Of a stretch of DNA of 38,500 nt, positions 7,277 to 14,430 are shown one piece after another (position 1 is the first letter of the stretch; every line of letters starts with the position of its first letter). Made by a program: the position numbers and the translations under genes. The notes beneath the pieces were generated by a model. It was given only the letters and a program-made list of their open reading frames with translations. It ran no database searches and had not been told where the DNA came from. This stretch comes from Pseudomonas proteolytica (GTDB taxonomy: Bacteria > Pseudomonadota > Gammaproteobacteria > Pseudomonadales > Pseudomonadaceae), in NCBI RefSeq assembly GCF_007858275.1, contig NZ_VFEV01000050.1, positions 1-38,500 of the forward strand, given 5' to 3'.

Positions 7277-8062
7277 ATGCGTGTTGCCCTGATCATCGCC
7301 CTGCTCTGCAGCCTGGCAGGAGTCGCCCATGCGGCCCCTGCCCAGAAGCCCCACAAAGCCTACCTGACCCTGATCATCGACGACCTTGGGCAGAACCTGC
7401 CCCGGGATCGTCGCGTGCTGGCCCTGCCCGGCCCGGTGACGGCGGCGATCATGCCCGACACCCCCCACGCCGCCGAATTCGCGCGCGAGGCCCATCGCGC
7501 CGGCAAGATCGTGATCCTGCATATGCCCATGGACCCGGCCACCGGCCCGTTCGCCTGGCACCCCGAGTTGCCTGTCGAAGAACTGGGCAAGCGTTTGGAT
7601 GCGGCGTTCAACGCCGTGCCCTACACCGCCGGCCTCAACAACCATATGGGCAGCCGCATGACCGCGCAGCCTGCGGCCATGACCTGGCTGATGGGTGAAT
7701 TGCAACGTCGCCACAAGTTTTTCGTCGACAGCCGCACCAGCGCGCAGACCGTGGCCGCCGCCGAGGCACAAAAAATCGGCCTGGCTCATGTCTCGCGGGA
7801 TGTTTTCCTTGATGACGAACGCACCGAAGCCGCTATCACCACGCAGTTGCAGACCGCTATCAAGCTGGCCCACAAACAGGGCTCGGCCGTGATGATCGGC
7901 CATCCTTATCCACAGACCCTGGCGGTACTGGAGCGCGAGTTGCCCAAGCTCAAGGCCCAGGGCATCGAGTGGATAGATATCAAGTTGATGATCAGCGTGC
8001 GCAGCAACCAGGCCATGGCCGGACATGGCAAAAATGGCACCTACCTTCCTGCGTCTAGATAA
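7277..8062 (+). CDS. yibQ: Divergent polysaccharide deacetylase family protein (YibQ type)
   Basis: The 261-aa protein has a signal peptide (ends near AHAAPA, about residue 21) and a divergent NodB-like barrel. The motifs LTLIIDDLGQN (about 31-41), GLNNHMGSRMT, FFVDSRTS and VMIGHPYPQT are characteristic of this family. The expected site is periplasmic. The substrate is unproven; a link to peptidoglycan or glycan trimming is inferred from neighbours envC and ctpA. Only 1 nt separates its ATG from the ctpA stop, so translation is probably coupled. The E. coli order envC-yibQ has the same logic, with ctpA inserted here. Confidence 0.88.
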   Translation: MRVALIIALLCSLAGVAHAAPAQKPHKAYLTLIIDDLGQNLPRDRRVLALPGPVTAAIMPDTPHAAEFAREAHRAGKIVILHMPMDPATGPFAWHPELPVEELGKRLDAAFNAVPYTAGLNNHMGSRMTAQPAAMTWLMGELQRRHKFFVDSRTSAQTVAAAEAQKIGLAHVSRDVFLDDERTEAAITTQLQTAIKLAHKQGSAVMIGHPYPQTLAVLERELPKLKAQGIEWIDIKLMISVRSNQAMAGHGKNGTYLPASR

Positions 8063-8074
8063 CTATCACTTTAA

Positions 8075-8370
8075 GTATGCTCAGTCCTGCCGCCAGCGGC
8101 AGTCACGGGCGAAGCCTACTTTTCGCCTGGAACCTTTATCAGCCATACCAGCCTTGATAAGCCCTCAGAACAGACCAAAGTCTATTCATTGCGGGTAAAA
8201 ATTCCTTTTGAGGAAAAGGCGCTTACCCCGTCGTCGTCTGTGCTGCCCAGCAATCTACAACCGACATCACGTTCATCAACGGCGACAAAGTGCACTGGAG
8301 TGAGTACCCCCAGACAGAGCCAGAAATGTCCTGCCCGCCGGCTCCCCCCACTAGAGATACCGCCCCATGA
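8075..8370 (+). pseudogene. Frameshifted, 5'-truncated remnant of a small protein gene
   Basis: Two adjacent plus-strand frames read as one protein-like sequence if one base is restored near 8219. Frame one (from 8075) ends in VYSLRVKIPFEEK. After a -1 shift in the AAGGC run, frame two continues AYPVVVCAAQQSTTDITF, then INGDKVHWSEYP, and stops at TGA 8368-8370. The second frame has a stop just before the junction, so neither frame is intact alone. No start codon lies in the first frame near its 5' limit. The alternating hydrophobic pattern suggests beta strands. The family is not recognised. It overlaps the 3' end of the convergent binding-protein gene by 20 nt. A sequencing error is an alternative to a true mutation. 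Confidence 0.45.
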
Positions 8371-9106
8371 TCTCGCTCACCACGCCCTCTTCACGCAGCT
8401 GATCCAGTGCGGCTTGCAGTTTGGCGACGGTTTCGTCCGAAACGTTTTTGTTCAGGGCCAGGTACAACTGGGCACTGTTGAACCGTAGCACGGTCTTGAG
8501 CCCGGTTATCCCGACTTGCCGCGCCAGGTAGCGGCCGGCGGGATCGCCGGTGGCCCAGAGGTCGATCTGGCCATCCAGCAGTTTTTGCGCATTGTCCTGG
8601 TCGCGGAGCACGACCTGCGGTGTGAGGCCTTGTTTTTCCAGGCTCAGGGCAATCGCGTCACCTTTGTAGGCACCCACCTTGTAGCGCCGGGCCTGCTCAA
8701 GGTCGGTCAACTGGATGTTGCTGTCGGCGTTGGCCAGCAGCACCCAATCGTCCGGGCCGATGGGGCCGACCCACTTGAACAGGGCTTCGCGGTCCGGCAG
8801 GCGGGCCATGACGAAGACCCCGTAGCCAGGCTGTTCCAGGGCGAGTTTGTAGATCCGTTCCCAGGGGAAACGCAGCGTCAGGTTGTAGGAAACGCCAGCG
8901 CGCTTGAAGATTTCGCGCACGATGTCCACGGCGATGCCTTCGACGTTCTCGTCCTTGGCGAAGTTCTTGCCGTTTTTCGCCATGTTGTAGGGCGGAAAAT
9001 TCTCCGTCAGCAGCACCAGAGAATCAGCAGAGGGCTCGGCAGCATTGGCCGAGCCTGCCAAAAGAATGGAAGAGCTGGCGAGGGCAAGAAGCAGGTCTTT
9101 GAGCAT
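8351..9106 (-). CDS. Periplasmic solute-binding protein, amino-acid type (SBP family 3), orphan
   Basis: The 251-aa product has a signal peptide (cleaved near ANAAEPS, about residue 22) and the bilobed family-3 fold: LTENFPPYN at the start of lobe 1, a lobe-2 stretch RRYKVGAYKGDA, then DGQIDLWATGD. The region usually carrying the conserved arginine reads VFVMARLPDREALFKWVGPI. No permease or ATPase gene is adjacent. It may therefore serve a distant transporter or act as a sensor; the ligand cannot be told. It lies 66 nt downstream of hisF on the same strand, so read-through from the his operon is possible. An equivalent gene occurs in this neighbourhood in P. aeruginosa. Confidence 0.85.
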   Translation of the reverse strand: MLKDLLLALASSSILLAGSANAAEPSADSLVLLTENFPPYNMAKNGKNFAKDENVEGIAVDIVREIFKRAGVSYNLTLRFPWERIYKLALEQPGYGVFVMARLPDREALFKWVGPIGPDDWVLLANADSNIQLTDLEQARRYKVGAYKGDAIALSLEKQGLTPQVVLRDQDNAQKLLDGQIDLWATGDPAGRYLARQVGITGLKTVLRFNSAQLYLALNKNVSDETVAKLQAALDQLREEGVVSEIMGRYL

Positions 9107-9172
9107 GTAGAATTACCGGAATCCATGGCAGGCCCCAGAGTGCCGCGAGCCTGTCATGGTGTCCAGTGACGT

Positions 9173-9943
9173 TTAGCGTACGACGATGCCGCGCGCCGCC
9201 ATGTAGGCTTTGGCCTCGGGCACGGTGTATTCGCCAAAGTGGAAAATACTCGCCGCCAGCACCGCGCTGGCGTGGCCTTCGATGACGCCGTCGGCCAGGT
9301 GTTGCAGGTTGCCCACACCACCGGAAGCAATCACCGGGATGCCCAGCGCATCACTGATGGCGCGGGTCACGCCCAGGTCGAAGCCGTTTTTCATGCCGTC
9401 CTGGTCCATGCTGGTCAGCAGAATTTCACCGGCGCCCAGGCCTTCCATCTTCATTGCCCACTGCACCGCATCCAGGCCGGTAGGCTTGCGCCCGCCATGG
9501 GTGAAGATCTCCCAGCGCGGGGGTTCACCCGGCCCGGAGACTTTCTTGGCGTCGATGGCGACCACGATGCATTGCGAACCGAAATGCTGCGCGGCTTCGC
9601 CGACAAACTCCGGGTTGAACACCGCGGCAGTGTTGATCGACACCTTGTCCGCACCGGCGTTGAGCAGGTTGCGGATGTCTTGCACGGTGCGCACGCCACC
9701 GCCCACGGTCAGCGGGATAAACACCTGGCTGGCCATGCGCTCCACGGTATGCAGCGTGGTGTCGCGGCCATCGACGCTGGCGGTGATATCGAGGAAGGTA
9801 ATCTCGTCGGCACCCTGCTCATCGTAGCGACGGGCAATTTCCACCGGGTCGCCGGCGTCACGGATGTTCTCGAATTTGACGCCCTTGACCACCCGACCGT
9901 TGTCGACGTCCAGGCAAGGGATGATGCGTTTGGCCAGCGCCAT
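9173..9943 (-). CDS. hisF: Imidazole glycerol phosphate synthase, cyclase subunit
   Basis: HisF takes ammonia from HisH and converts PRFAR to imidazole glycerol phosphate and AICAR. The 256-aa (beta/alpha)8 barrel has the catalytic IPCLDVDNGRVVKG (Asp12), VAIDAKKVSG (second catalytic Asp), the phosphate loops TVGGG and IASGGVGN, and ends MAARGIVVR. It is the last gene of hisB-hisH-DUF2164-hisA-hisF, starting 9 nt after the hisA stop. Confidence 0.97.
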   Translation of the reverse strand: MALAKRIIPCLDVDNGRVVKGVKFENIRDAGDPVEIARRYDEQGADEITFLDITASVDGRDTTLHTVERMASQVFIPLTVGGGVRTVQDIRNLLNAGADKVSINTAAVFNPEFVGEAAQHFGSQCIVVAIDAKKVSGPGEPPRWEIFTHGGRKPTGLDAVQWAMKMEGLGAGEILLTSMDQDGMKNGFDLGVTRAISDALGIPVIASGGVGNLQHLADGVIEGHASAVLAASIFHFGEYTVPEAKAYMAARGIVVR

Positions 9944-9952
9944 GGTCAGTCC

Positions 9953-10690
9953 TCAGCCGTTGTAGGCATCGCAGTAGGCCTGGGCCTCGGCGACGTCCAG
10001 GGTACCTTCATAGATCGCACGGCCGGTGATCGCGCCGATGATCCCAGGAGCCTTGGCGTCCAGCAGCGACTTGATGTCGCCCAGGTTGTGGATACCACCG
10101 GAGGCGATTACCGGGATCTTGGTGGCGGCCGCCAGCGCAGCGGTGAACGGTACGTTGCAGCCCTGCATCATGCCGTCTTTGGCAATGTCGGTATAAACGA
10201 TGGCGGACACGCCGTCTGCCTCGAACTGCTTGGCCAGGTCGATCACCTGAATGGTGCTGATCTCGGCCCAGCCGTCGGTGGCGACGAAGCCATCCTTGGC
10301 GTCCAGGCCCACGATGACCTTGCCCGGGAATGCACGGCAGGCCTCGGCGACGAAGGCCGGGTCTTTCACGGCCTTGGTGCCGATGATCACGTAGCTCACG
10401 CCCGCTTTCACGTAGTGCTCGATGGTTTCCAGGGAGCGGATACCGCCACCGATCTGGATCGGCAGGTTCGGGTAGCGCTTGGCGATGGCCGTAACCACTT
10501 CGCCATTGACCGGCTGGCCTTCGAAGGCGCCGTTCAAGTCCACCAGATGCAGACGGCGGCAGCCACCCTCCACCCACTTGGCAGCCATGCTGACCGGGTC
10601 ATCGGAAAACACCGTGGAATCTTCCATGCGGCCCTGGCGCAGACGTACGCAAGCGCCGTCCTTGAGATCGATAGCGGGGATAATCAGCAT
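9953..10690 (-). CDS. hisA: ProFAR isomerase
   Basis: HisA carries out the Amadori rearrangement of ProFAR to PRFAR, the fourth step of histidine synthesis. The 245-aa half-barrel-duplicated TIM barrel has Asp8 in IIPAIDLKDG, the second catalytic Asp in YTDIAKDGM, and phosphate loops IGGGIRS and IASGGIHN. It lies between a DUF2164 gene (39 nt upstream) and hisF (9 nt downstream). Confidence 0.97.
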   Translation of the reverse strand: MLIIPAIDLKDGACVRLRQGRMEDSTVFSDDPVSMAAKWVEGGCRRLHLVDLNGAFEGQPVNGEVVTAIAKRYPNLPIQIGGGIRSLETIEHYVKAGVSYVIIGTKAVKDPAFVAEACRAFPGKVIVGLDAKDGFVATDGWAEISTIQVIDLAKQFEADGVSAIVYTDIAKDGMMQGCNVPFTAALAAATKIPVIASGGIHNLGDIKSLLDAKAPGIIGAITGRAIYEGTLDVAEAQAYCDAYNG

Positions 10691-10729
10691 CTGGCAAACC
10701 TTATTCGATATTCAGCATTGCTCGAAGAA

Positions 10730-10987
10730 TCAGGGTTTTTCGAGCGCCCACAAGTCGCTTTCGATGCTTTCGAACCTTTCTTTAAGGTGCGTCTGCACAT
10801 CGAAAATCGCCCTGTTGTAATAGTGCGGAGCAATTTCAGTGGTGAACAGTTCGAGGATCTCAGCCACCTCGAACGACCCGAGCCTGAGCTCGAAGCGGTC
10901 TTCCATGAAACGCTTGATCTTGTCGGTCGCCTCACTCTCCTGCTGGGGAGTGAGATTGAGGATCGGCGGCTTGATCTTCTTGGCCAT
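10730..10987 (-). CDS. DUF2164 family protein
   Basis: The small 85-aa protein has a basic N-terminus (MAKKIKPPIL), then a mainly helical, acidic region with AEILELFTTEIAPHYYNRAI and a final SDLWALEKP. This matches the DUF2164 family, whose function is unknown. The frame is open to 11005, but ATG at 10985-10987 overlaps the hisH stop as TAATG, so translation is probably coupled to HisH. Its fixed place inside the his operon suggests a link to histidine synthesis or simple co-expression; neither is shown by the sequence. Confidence 0.85.
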   Translation of the reverse strand: MAKKIKPPILNLTPQQESEATDKIKRFMEDRFELRLGSFEVAEILELFTTEIAPHYYNRAIFDVQTHLKERFESIESDLWALEKP

Positions 10988-11625
10988 TACCAACGCCCGT
11001 CCCAACTGGCGAAGTTCTGCAGCAACTGCAGGCCATGGGTATGGCTCTTCTCCGGGTGGAACTGCACGGCGAAGCGCGAGCCTTCGGCCAGCGCGGCGGC
11101 GAAGTCGACGCCATAGTGCCCGCCACCCACCACCTGGCGCGGGTTACCGGCGGCGATGTAGTAGCTGTGCACGAAGTAGAAACGCGCCATGTCCGGGATG
11201 TCATGCCACAGCGGGTGGTCGACGGTGCGGCGCACTTCGTTCCAGCCCATGTGCGGGACTTTCAAGTGTTCGCCGTCTTCATGCAGGTCCTTGCCGAAGA
11301 ACTTCACATCCCCCGGGAACAGGCCGATGCAGTCGACGCCGCCGTTTTCTTCACTGCGCTCGAGCAAGGCTTGCATGCCCACGCAGATCCCGAGGAACGG
11401 CCGGTCCTGGCTGACTTCGCGCACCAGGCTGTCAAAGCCCAGGCGACGGATTTCAGCCATGCAATCGCGAATCGCGCCAACACCGGGAAACACTACCCGG
11501 TCGGCTTCGCGGATCACCTTGGCATCGCTGGTGATCAGCACCTTGCCGGCACCTACGTGTTCGAGGGCCTTGGCCACCGAGTGCAGGTTACCCATGCCGT
11601 AGTCGATAACCGCGACCGTCTGCAT
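10987..11625 (-). CDS. hisH: Imidazole glycerol phosphate synthase, glutaminase subunit
   Basis: HisH is a class I glutamine amidotransferase that hydrolyses glutamine and passes ammonia to HisF. The 212-aa product has the nucleophile Cys81 in GICVGMQ and the His-Glu pair in VQFHPEKS; the N-terminus VAVIDYGMGNL is typical. Its start overlaps the hisB stop by one base (TAATG at 11623-11627 on the minus strand), and its own stop overlaps the DUF2164 start in the same way. Confidence 0.97.
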   Translation of the reverse strand: MQTVAVIDYGMGNLHSVAKALEHVGAGKVLITSDAKVIREADRVVFPGVGAIRDCMAEIRRLGFDSLVREVSQDRPFLGICVGMQALLERSEENGGVDCIGLFPGDVKFFGKDLHEDGEHLKVPHMGWNEVRRTVDHPLWHDIPDMARFYFVHSYYIAAGNPRQVVGGGHYGVDFAAALAEGSRFAVQFHPEKSHTHGLQLLQNFASWDGRW

Positions 11626-12218
11626 TACAAAACGCCCTTGGTCGAAGGCATTTGCCCGGCCATGCGGTCATCGAGCTCCACGGCCATGCGCAGGGCGCGA
11701 CCGAAAGCCTTGAACACGGTTTCGATCTGGTGGTGGGTGTTGGTGCCACGCAGGTTGTCGATGTGCAGGCTCACCAGGGCATGGTTGACGAAGCCCTGGA
11801 AGAACTCCTGGAACAGGTCCACGTCAAAGCCGCCGACGGTGGCGCGGGTATACGGCACGTGCATCTGCAGGCCTGGGCGGCCGGAGAAGTCGATGACCAC
11901 ACGCGACAGTGCCTCGTCCAGCGGGACATAGGCGTGGCCGTAACGACGGATGCCTTTTTTGTCGCCGATGGCCTTGGCAAACGCCTGGCCGAGGGTGATA
12001 CCGACATCCTCCACGGTGTGGTGGTCGTCGATATGCAGGTCGCCCTTGCTGACGATATCCAGGTCGATCAGCCCATGACGGGCGATTTGATCCAGCATGT
12101 GCTCAAGAAAAGGGACACCGATATCAAATCGGGCCTTTCCGGTGCCATCCAGGTTGATCGAGGCTTTGATCTGGGTTTCCAGAGTGTCGCGCTCGACGGA
12201 CGCCTTACGTTCGGCCAT
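11625..12218 (-). CDS. hisB: Imidazoleglycerol-phosphate dehydratase (monofunctional)
   Basis: HisB removes water from imidazole glycerol phosphate to give imidazole acetol phosphate. The 197-aa monofunctional form lacks the phosphatase domain found in E. coli. The metal-binding motifs FLEHML, DDHHTVED and a second NTHHQIE are present. ATG at 12216-12218 is preferred over a GTG one codon upstream because GGAG then lies 6 nt away. It is first in the operon, behind a TATAAT promoter. Confidence 0.97.
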   Translation of the reverse strand: MAERKASVERDTLETQIKASINLDGTGKARFDIGVPFLEHMLDQIARHGLIDLDIVSKGDLHIDDHHTVEDVGITLGQAFAKAIGDKKGIRRYGHAYVPLDEALSRVVIDFSGRPGLQMHVPYTRATVGGFDVDLFQEFFQGFVNHALVSLHIDNLRGTNTHHQIETVFKAFGRALRMAVELDDRMAGQMPSTKGVL

Positions 12219-12256
12219 CACCAGCTCCGCAAAATCATTGGGCGAAAAAGGTAGCC

Positions 12257-12262
12257 ATTATA
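12257..12262 (-). promoter_or_regulatory. Sigma-70 -10 element of the his operon
   Basis: A perfect TATAAT on the minus strand lies 38 nt before the hisB ATG. The -35 region is poor (TTTCTG at 18-nt spacing). No leader peptide rich in His codons or attenuator is seen between it and hisB. Confidence 0.65.
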
Positions 12263-12355
12263 GGGGCTGTGGGCGCTAAACAGAAACATCGAAGGGGATA
12301 AGACTGACGGCCTGTCGGGGATAGACATGTCAGTACAAGTGCGGGAGCGTGCTTG

Positions 12356-12443
12356 TGTGGCAGCGGGCTTGCCTGCGATGCAGGCGCCTGAGTACTCCAG
12401 ATACACCGAGCGGGTTCTATCGCGGGCAAGCCCGGCTCCCACA
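12356..12443. repeat. Imperfect REPIN upstream of hisB
   Basis: The left arm TGTGGCAGCGGGCTTGCCTG (from 12356) is imperfectly inverted at 12419-12443 (ATCGCGGGCAAGCCCGGCTC start). It is diverged from the 4415 copy by several substitutions and an inserted G. It lies between the his promoter and the 3' end of the MFS gene. Confidence 0.8.
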
Positions 12444-12472
12444 GGAACCGGGCCCACACGGGTTATGCGGTG

Positions 12473-14134
12473 TTAGTGGAACAGCACTGCAGTCTTCTGC
12501 AACGTCACCCACACGCCCCACGCCAGCGGAATACCTACCACCAGCCAGGCCGCAATGGCCAATGGCACGGTGCCGGAAGCGGCTTTCCATTCCAGGGACG
12601 TGGTCGCATCGGCGCCCTTGTCATGGCCCAGCGCCTGTTCGGCAGCCAGTTCCGCGTCGGTCATGAAGTACTTGTCGGCCACCGGGCGTACCAACAGGTT
12701 GCAGATAAAGCCCAGTACCAGCAGGCCGGCGAGGATGTACAAGGTGATGTCATAGGCCGCAGCGCGCTCGACGCCGATGCTCAATTGATATTCACGCAGG
12801 TAGTTCACCAACACCGGGCCCAGCACGCCGGCCGCCGCCCAGGCGGTGAGCAGGCGACCATGGATTGCACCGACCATTTGCGTACCGAACAGGTCCGCCA
12901 GGTAGGCCGGTACGGTCGCGAAGCCGCCGCCGTACATCGACAGGATGATGCAGAACGCCGCCACGAACAGCGAGACGTTGCCCAGGTGGCCGAGGTTCGG
13001 GATCAGCGCGTACAGGGCAAAGCCCAGGGCGAAGAACACGAAGTAGGTGTTCTTGCGGCCCAGGTAGTCGGAGAACGACGCCCAGAAGAACCGCCCGCCA
13101 ATGTTGAACAGGCTCAACAAACCGGTGAACCCCGCTGCGATGGCAGCGATGGAGGCCAGTTGACCCGCATCCAGTTGGCCAAACGGCACATCCACGCCCA
13201 GCAACTTGCCGCCGAACACTTCCTGCAACAGCGGCGACGCCATCCCCAGGATGCCGATACCGGCCGATACGTTCAGGCACAGCACCAGCCAGACCAGGCG
13301 GAATTGCGGGGTTTTCCACGCCACGTTCACGTGGACGTGACGGTGGGTGATCATCGCATTACTGGCTTTTTTCGCCGGCGCGGTCCAGCCCTCAGGCTTC
13401 CAGCCGGTCGGCGGGACACGGTAGGACAAGGCGCCGCCGATCATGAACACGAAGTAGATCGCGGCCATGACCAAAAAGCTCTGCCACACGCCCACGCCGG
13501 TCGGCGAAGCAAAGTGGCCCATCAGCGCTGCGGCCAGGGGCGCACCGACCATCGCACCACCGCCAAAACCCATGATCGCCATGCCGGTCGCCATGCCGCG
13601 CTTGTCCGGGAACCACTTGATCAGGGTCGACACCGGCGAGATATAGCCCAGGCCCAGGCCAATACCACCAATCACCCCCGAACCGAGCCACATCAGCCAG
13701 ATCTGGTGGGTATAAATCCCCAGCGCCGAGATCAGCAGGCCACCACACCAGCACAGTGCCGAGACCACACCGGCCTTGCGCGGCCCGGCGTGTTCCAGCC
13801 AGCCGCCCCAGATCGCTGCCGAGCAGCCCAGGAAGATGAAGAACAGGGTGTAGATCCAGCCCAGCATGGAGATCGGCCAGTCGCAGGACGACGAGAAGAT
13901 CTGCGCGATAAAGCTCATGTCCGGTGCACAGGCCACCGGTGCGGTCACGCCCAGTGCCTTGGACAATGGCAGCCAGAACACCGAGAAGCCGTAGGCCATG
14001 CCGATGCACAAGTGGATGGCCAGGGCGGCCGGCGGAACCAGCCAGCGGTTGAAACCGGGCTTGGCGATGATGCGTTCCTTGGACAGGAACGCAGGCTGCG
14101 CAGCAGAATTGCCGGCCGCAGTGCTAGTGTTCAT
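12473..14134 (-). CDS. OFA-family (oxalate/formate antiporter-like) MFS transporter
   Basis: This 553-aa inner-membrane carrier has about 12 hydrophobic segments, with a first helix at roughly residues 30-50 (LAIHLCIGMAYGFSVFWLP). The motifs GGIGLGLGYISPVSTLIKWFPDKRG and the second-half NIGGRFFWASFSDYLGRKN are typical of the OFA branch of MFS. The substrate may be a carboxylate, but family members vary and the sequence does not decide it. The frame is open to 14272; ATG 14134 (MNTSTAAGN) is chosen because GGGGGAA lies about 8 nt upstream. It stands alone between hisB and asmA. Confidence 0.88.
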   Translation of the reverse strand: MNTSTAAGNSAAQPAFLSKERIIAKPGFNRWLVPPAALAIHLCIGMAYGFSVFWLPLSKALGVTAPVACAPDMSFIAQIFSSSCDWPISMLGWIYTLFFIFLGCSAAIWGGWLEHAGPRKAGVVSALCWCGGLLISALGIYTHQIWLMWLGSGVIGGIGLGLGYISPVSTLIKWFPDKRGMATGMAIMGFGGGAMVGAPLAAALMGHFASPTGVGVWQSFLVMAAIYFVFMIGGALSYRVPPTGWKPEGWTAPAKKASNAMITHRHVHVNVAWKTPQFRLVWLVLCLNVSAGIGILGMASPLLQEVFGGKLLGVDVPFGQLDAGQLASIAAIAAGFTGLLSLFNIGGRFFWASFSDYLGRKNTYFVFFALGFALYALIPNLGHLGNVSLFVAAFCIILSMYGGGFATVPAYLADLFGTQMVGAIHGRLLTAWAAAGVLGPVLVNYLREYQLSIGVERAAAYDITLYILAGLLVLGFICNLLVRPVADKYFMTDAELAAEQALGHDKGADATTSLEWKAASGTVPLAIAAWLVVGIPLAWGVWVTLQKTAVLFH

Positions 14135-14384
14135 TGGTGTTTCCCCCAGTTGTTGGTCTGTGTTCGCCAGGCGCTCTCCTCCTCGGCCTTTGCACGCAAT
14201 GCGTGGCCGTTTTGTCGAGTGAAGCTCCCTGTAGGCGCGACGTTTCGTCGCAGAAGGCGGGCGAACGGGCAAAGATTAGCATCTGGCGCAGCGAGAGAAA
14301 CCAAACTGACACTACCTTTTTCAGTCCATCTGTTTTGTTTGACACTATGTAACGATGCGTAAACAGCCACGGACCTCCCGGCGT

Positions 14385-14390
14385 TATACT
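14385..14390 (+). promoter_or_regulatory. Possible -10 element for the asmA-mutY-yggX operon
   Basis: TATACT lies about 40 nt before the asmA start. No good -35 is found at 16-18 nt; a perfect TTGACA at 14339-14344 is too far (40 nt) to pair with it. The intergenic stretch 14135-14430 also holds a small hairpin, GCGACG-TTT-CGTCGC, at about 14238-14252. Confidence 0.4.
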
Positions 14391-14430
14391 CTGCGGCTAA
14401 ATTTTAAAATCGACATACAAGGACTCGCCC

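Noticed and set aside
14339..14344. Perfect TTGACA upstream of asmA
   Set aside because: No -10 hexamer lies at 16-18 nt; the TATACT near asmA is 40 nt away, so they are not one promoter.
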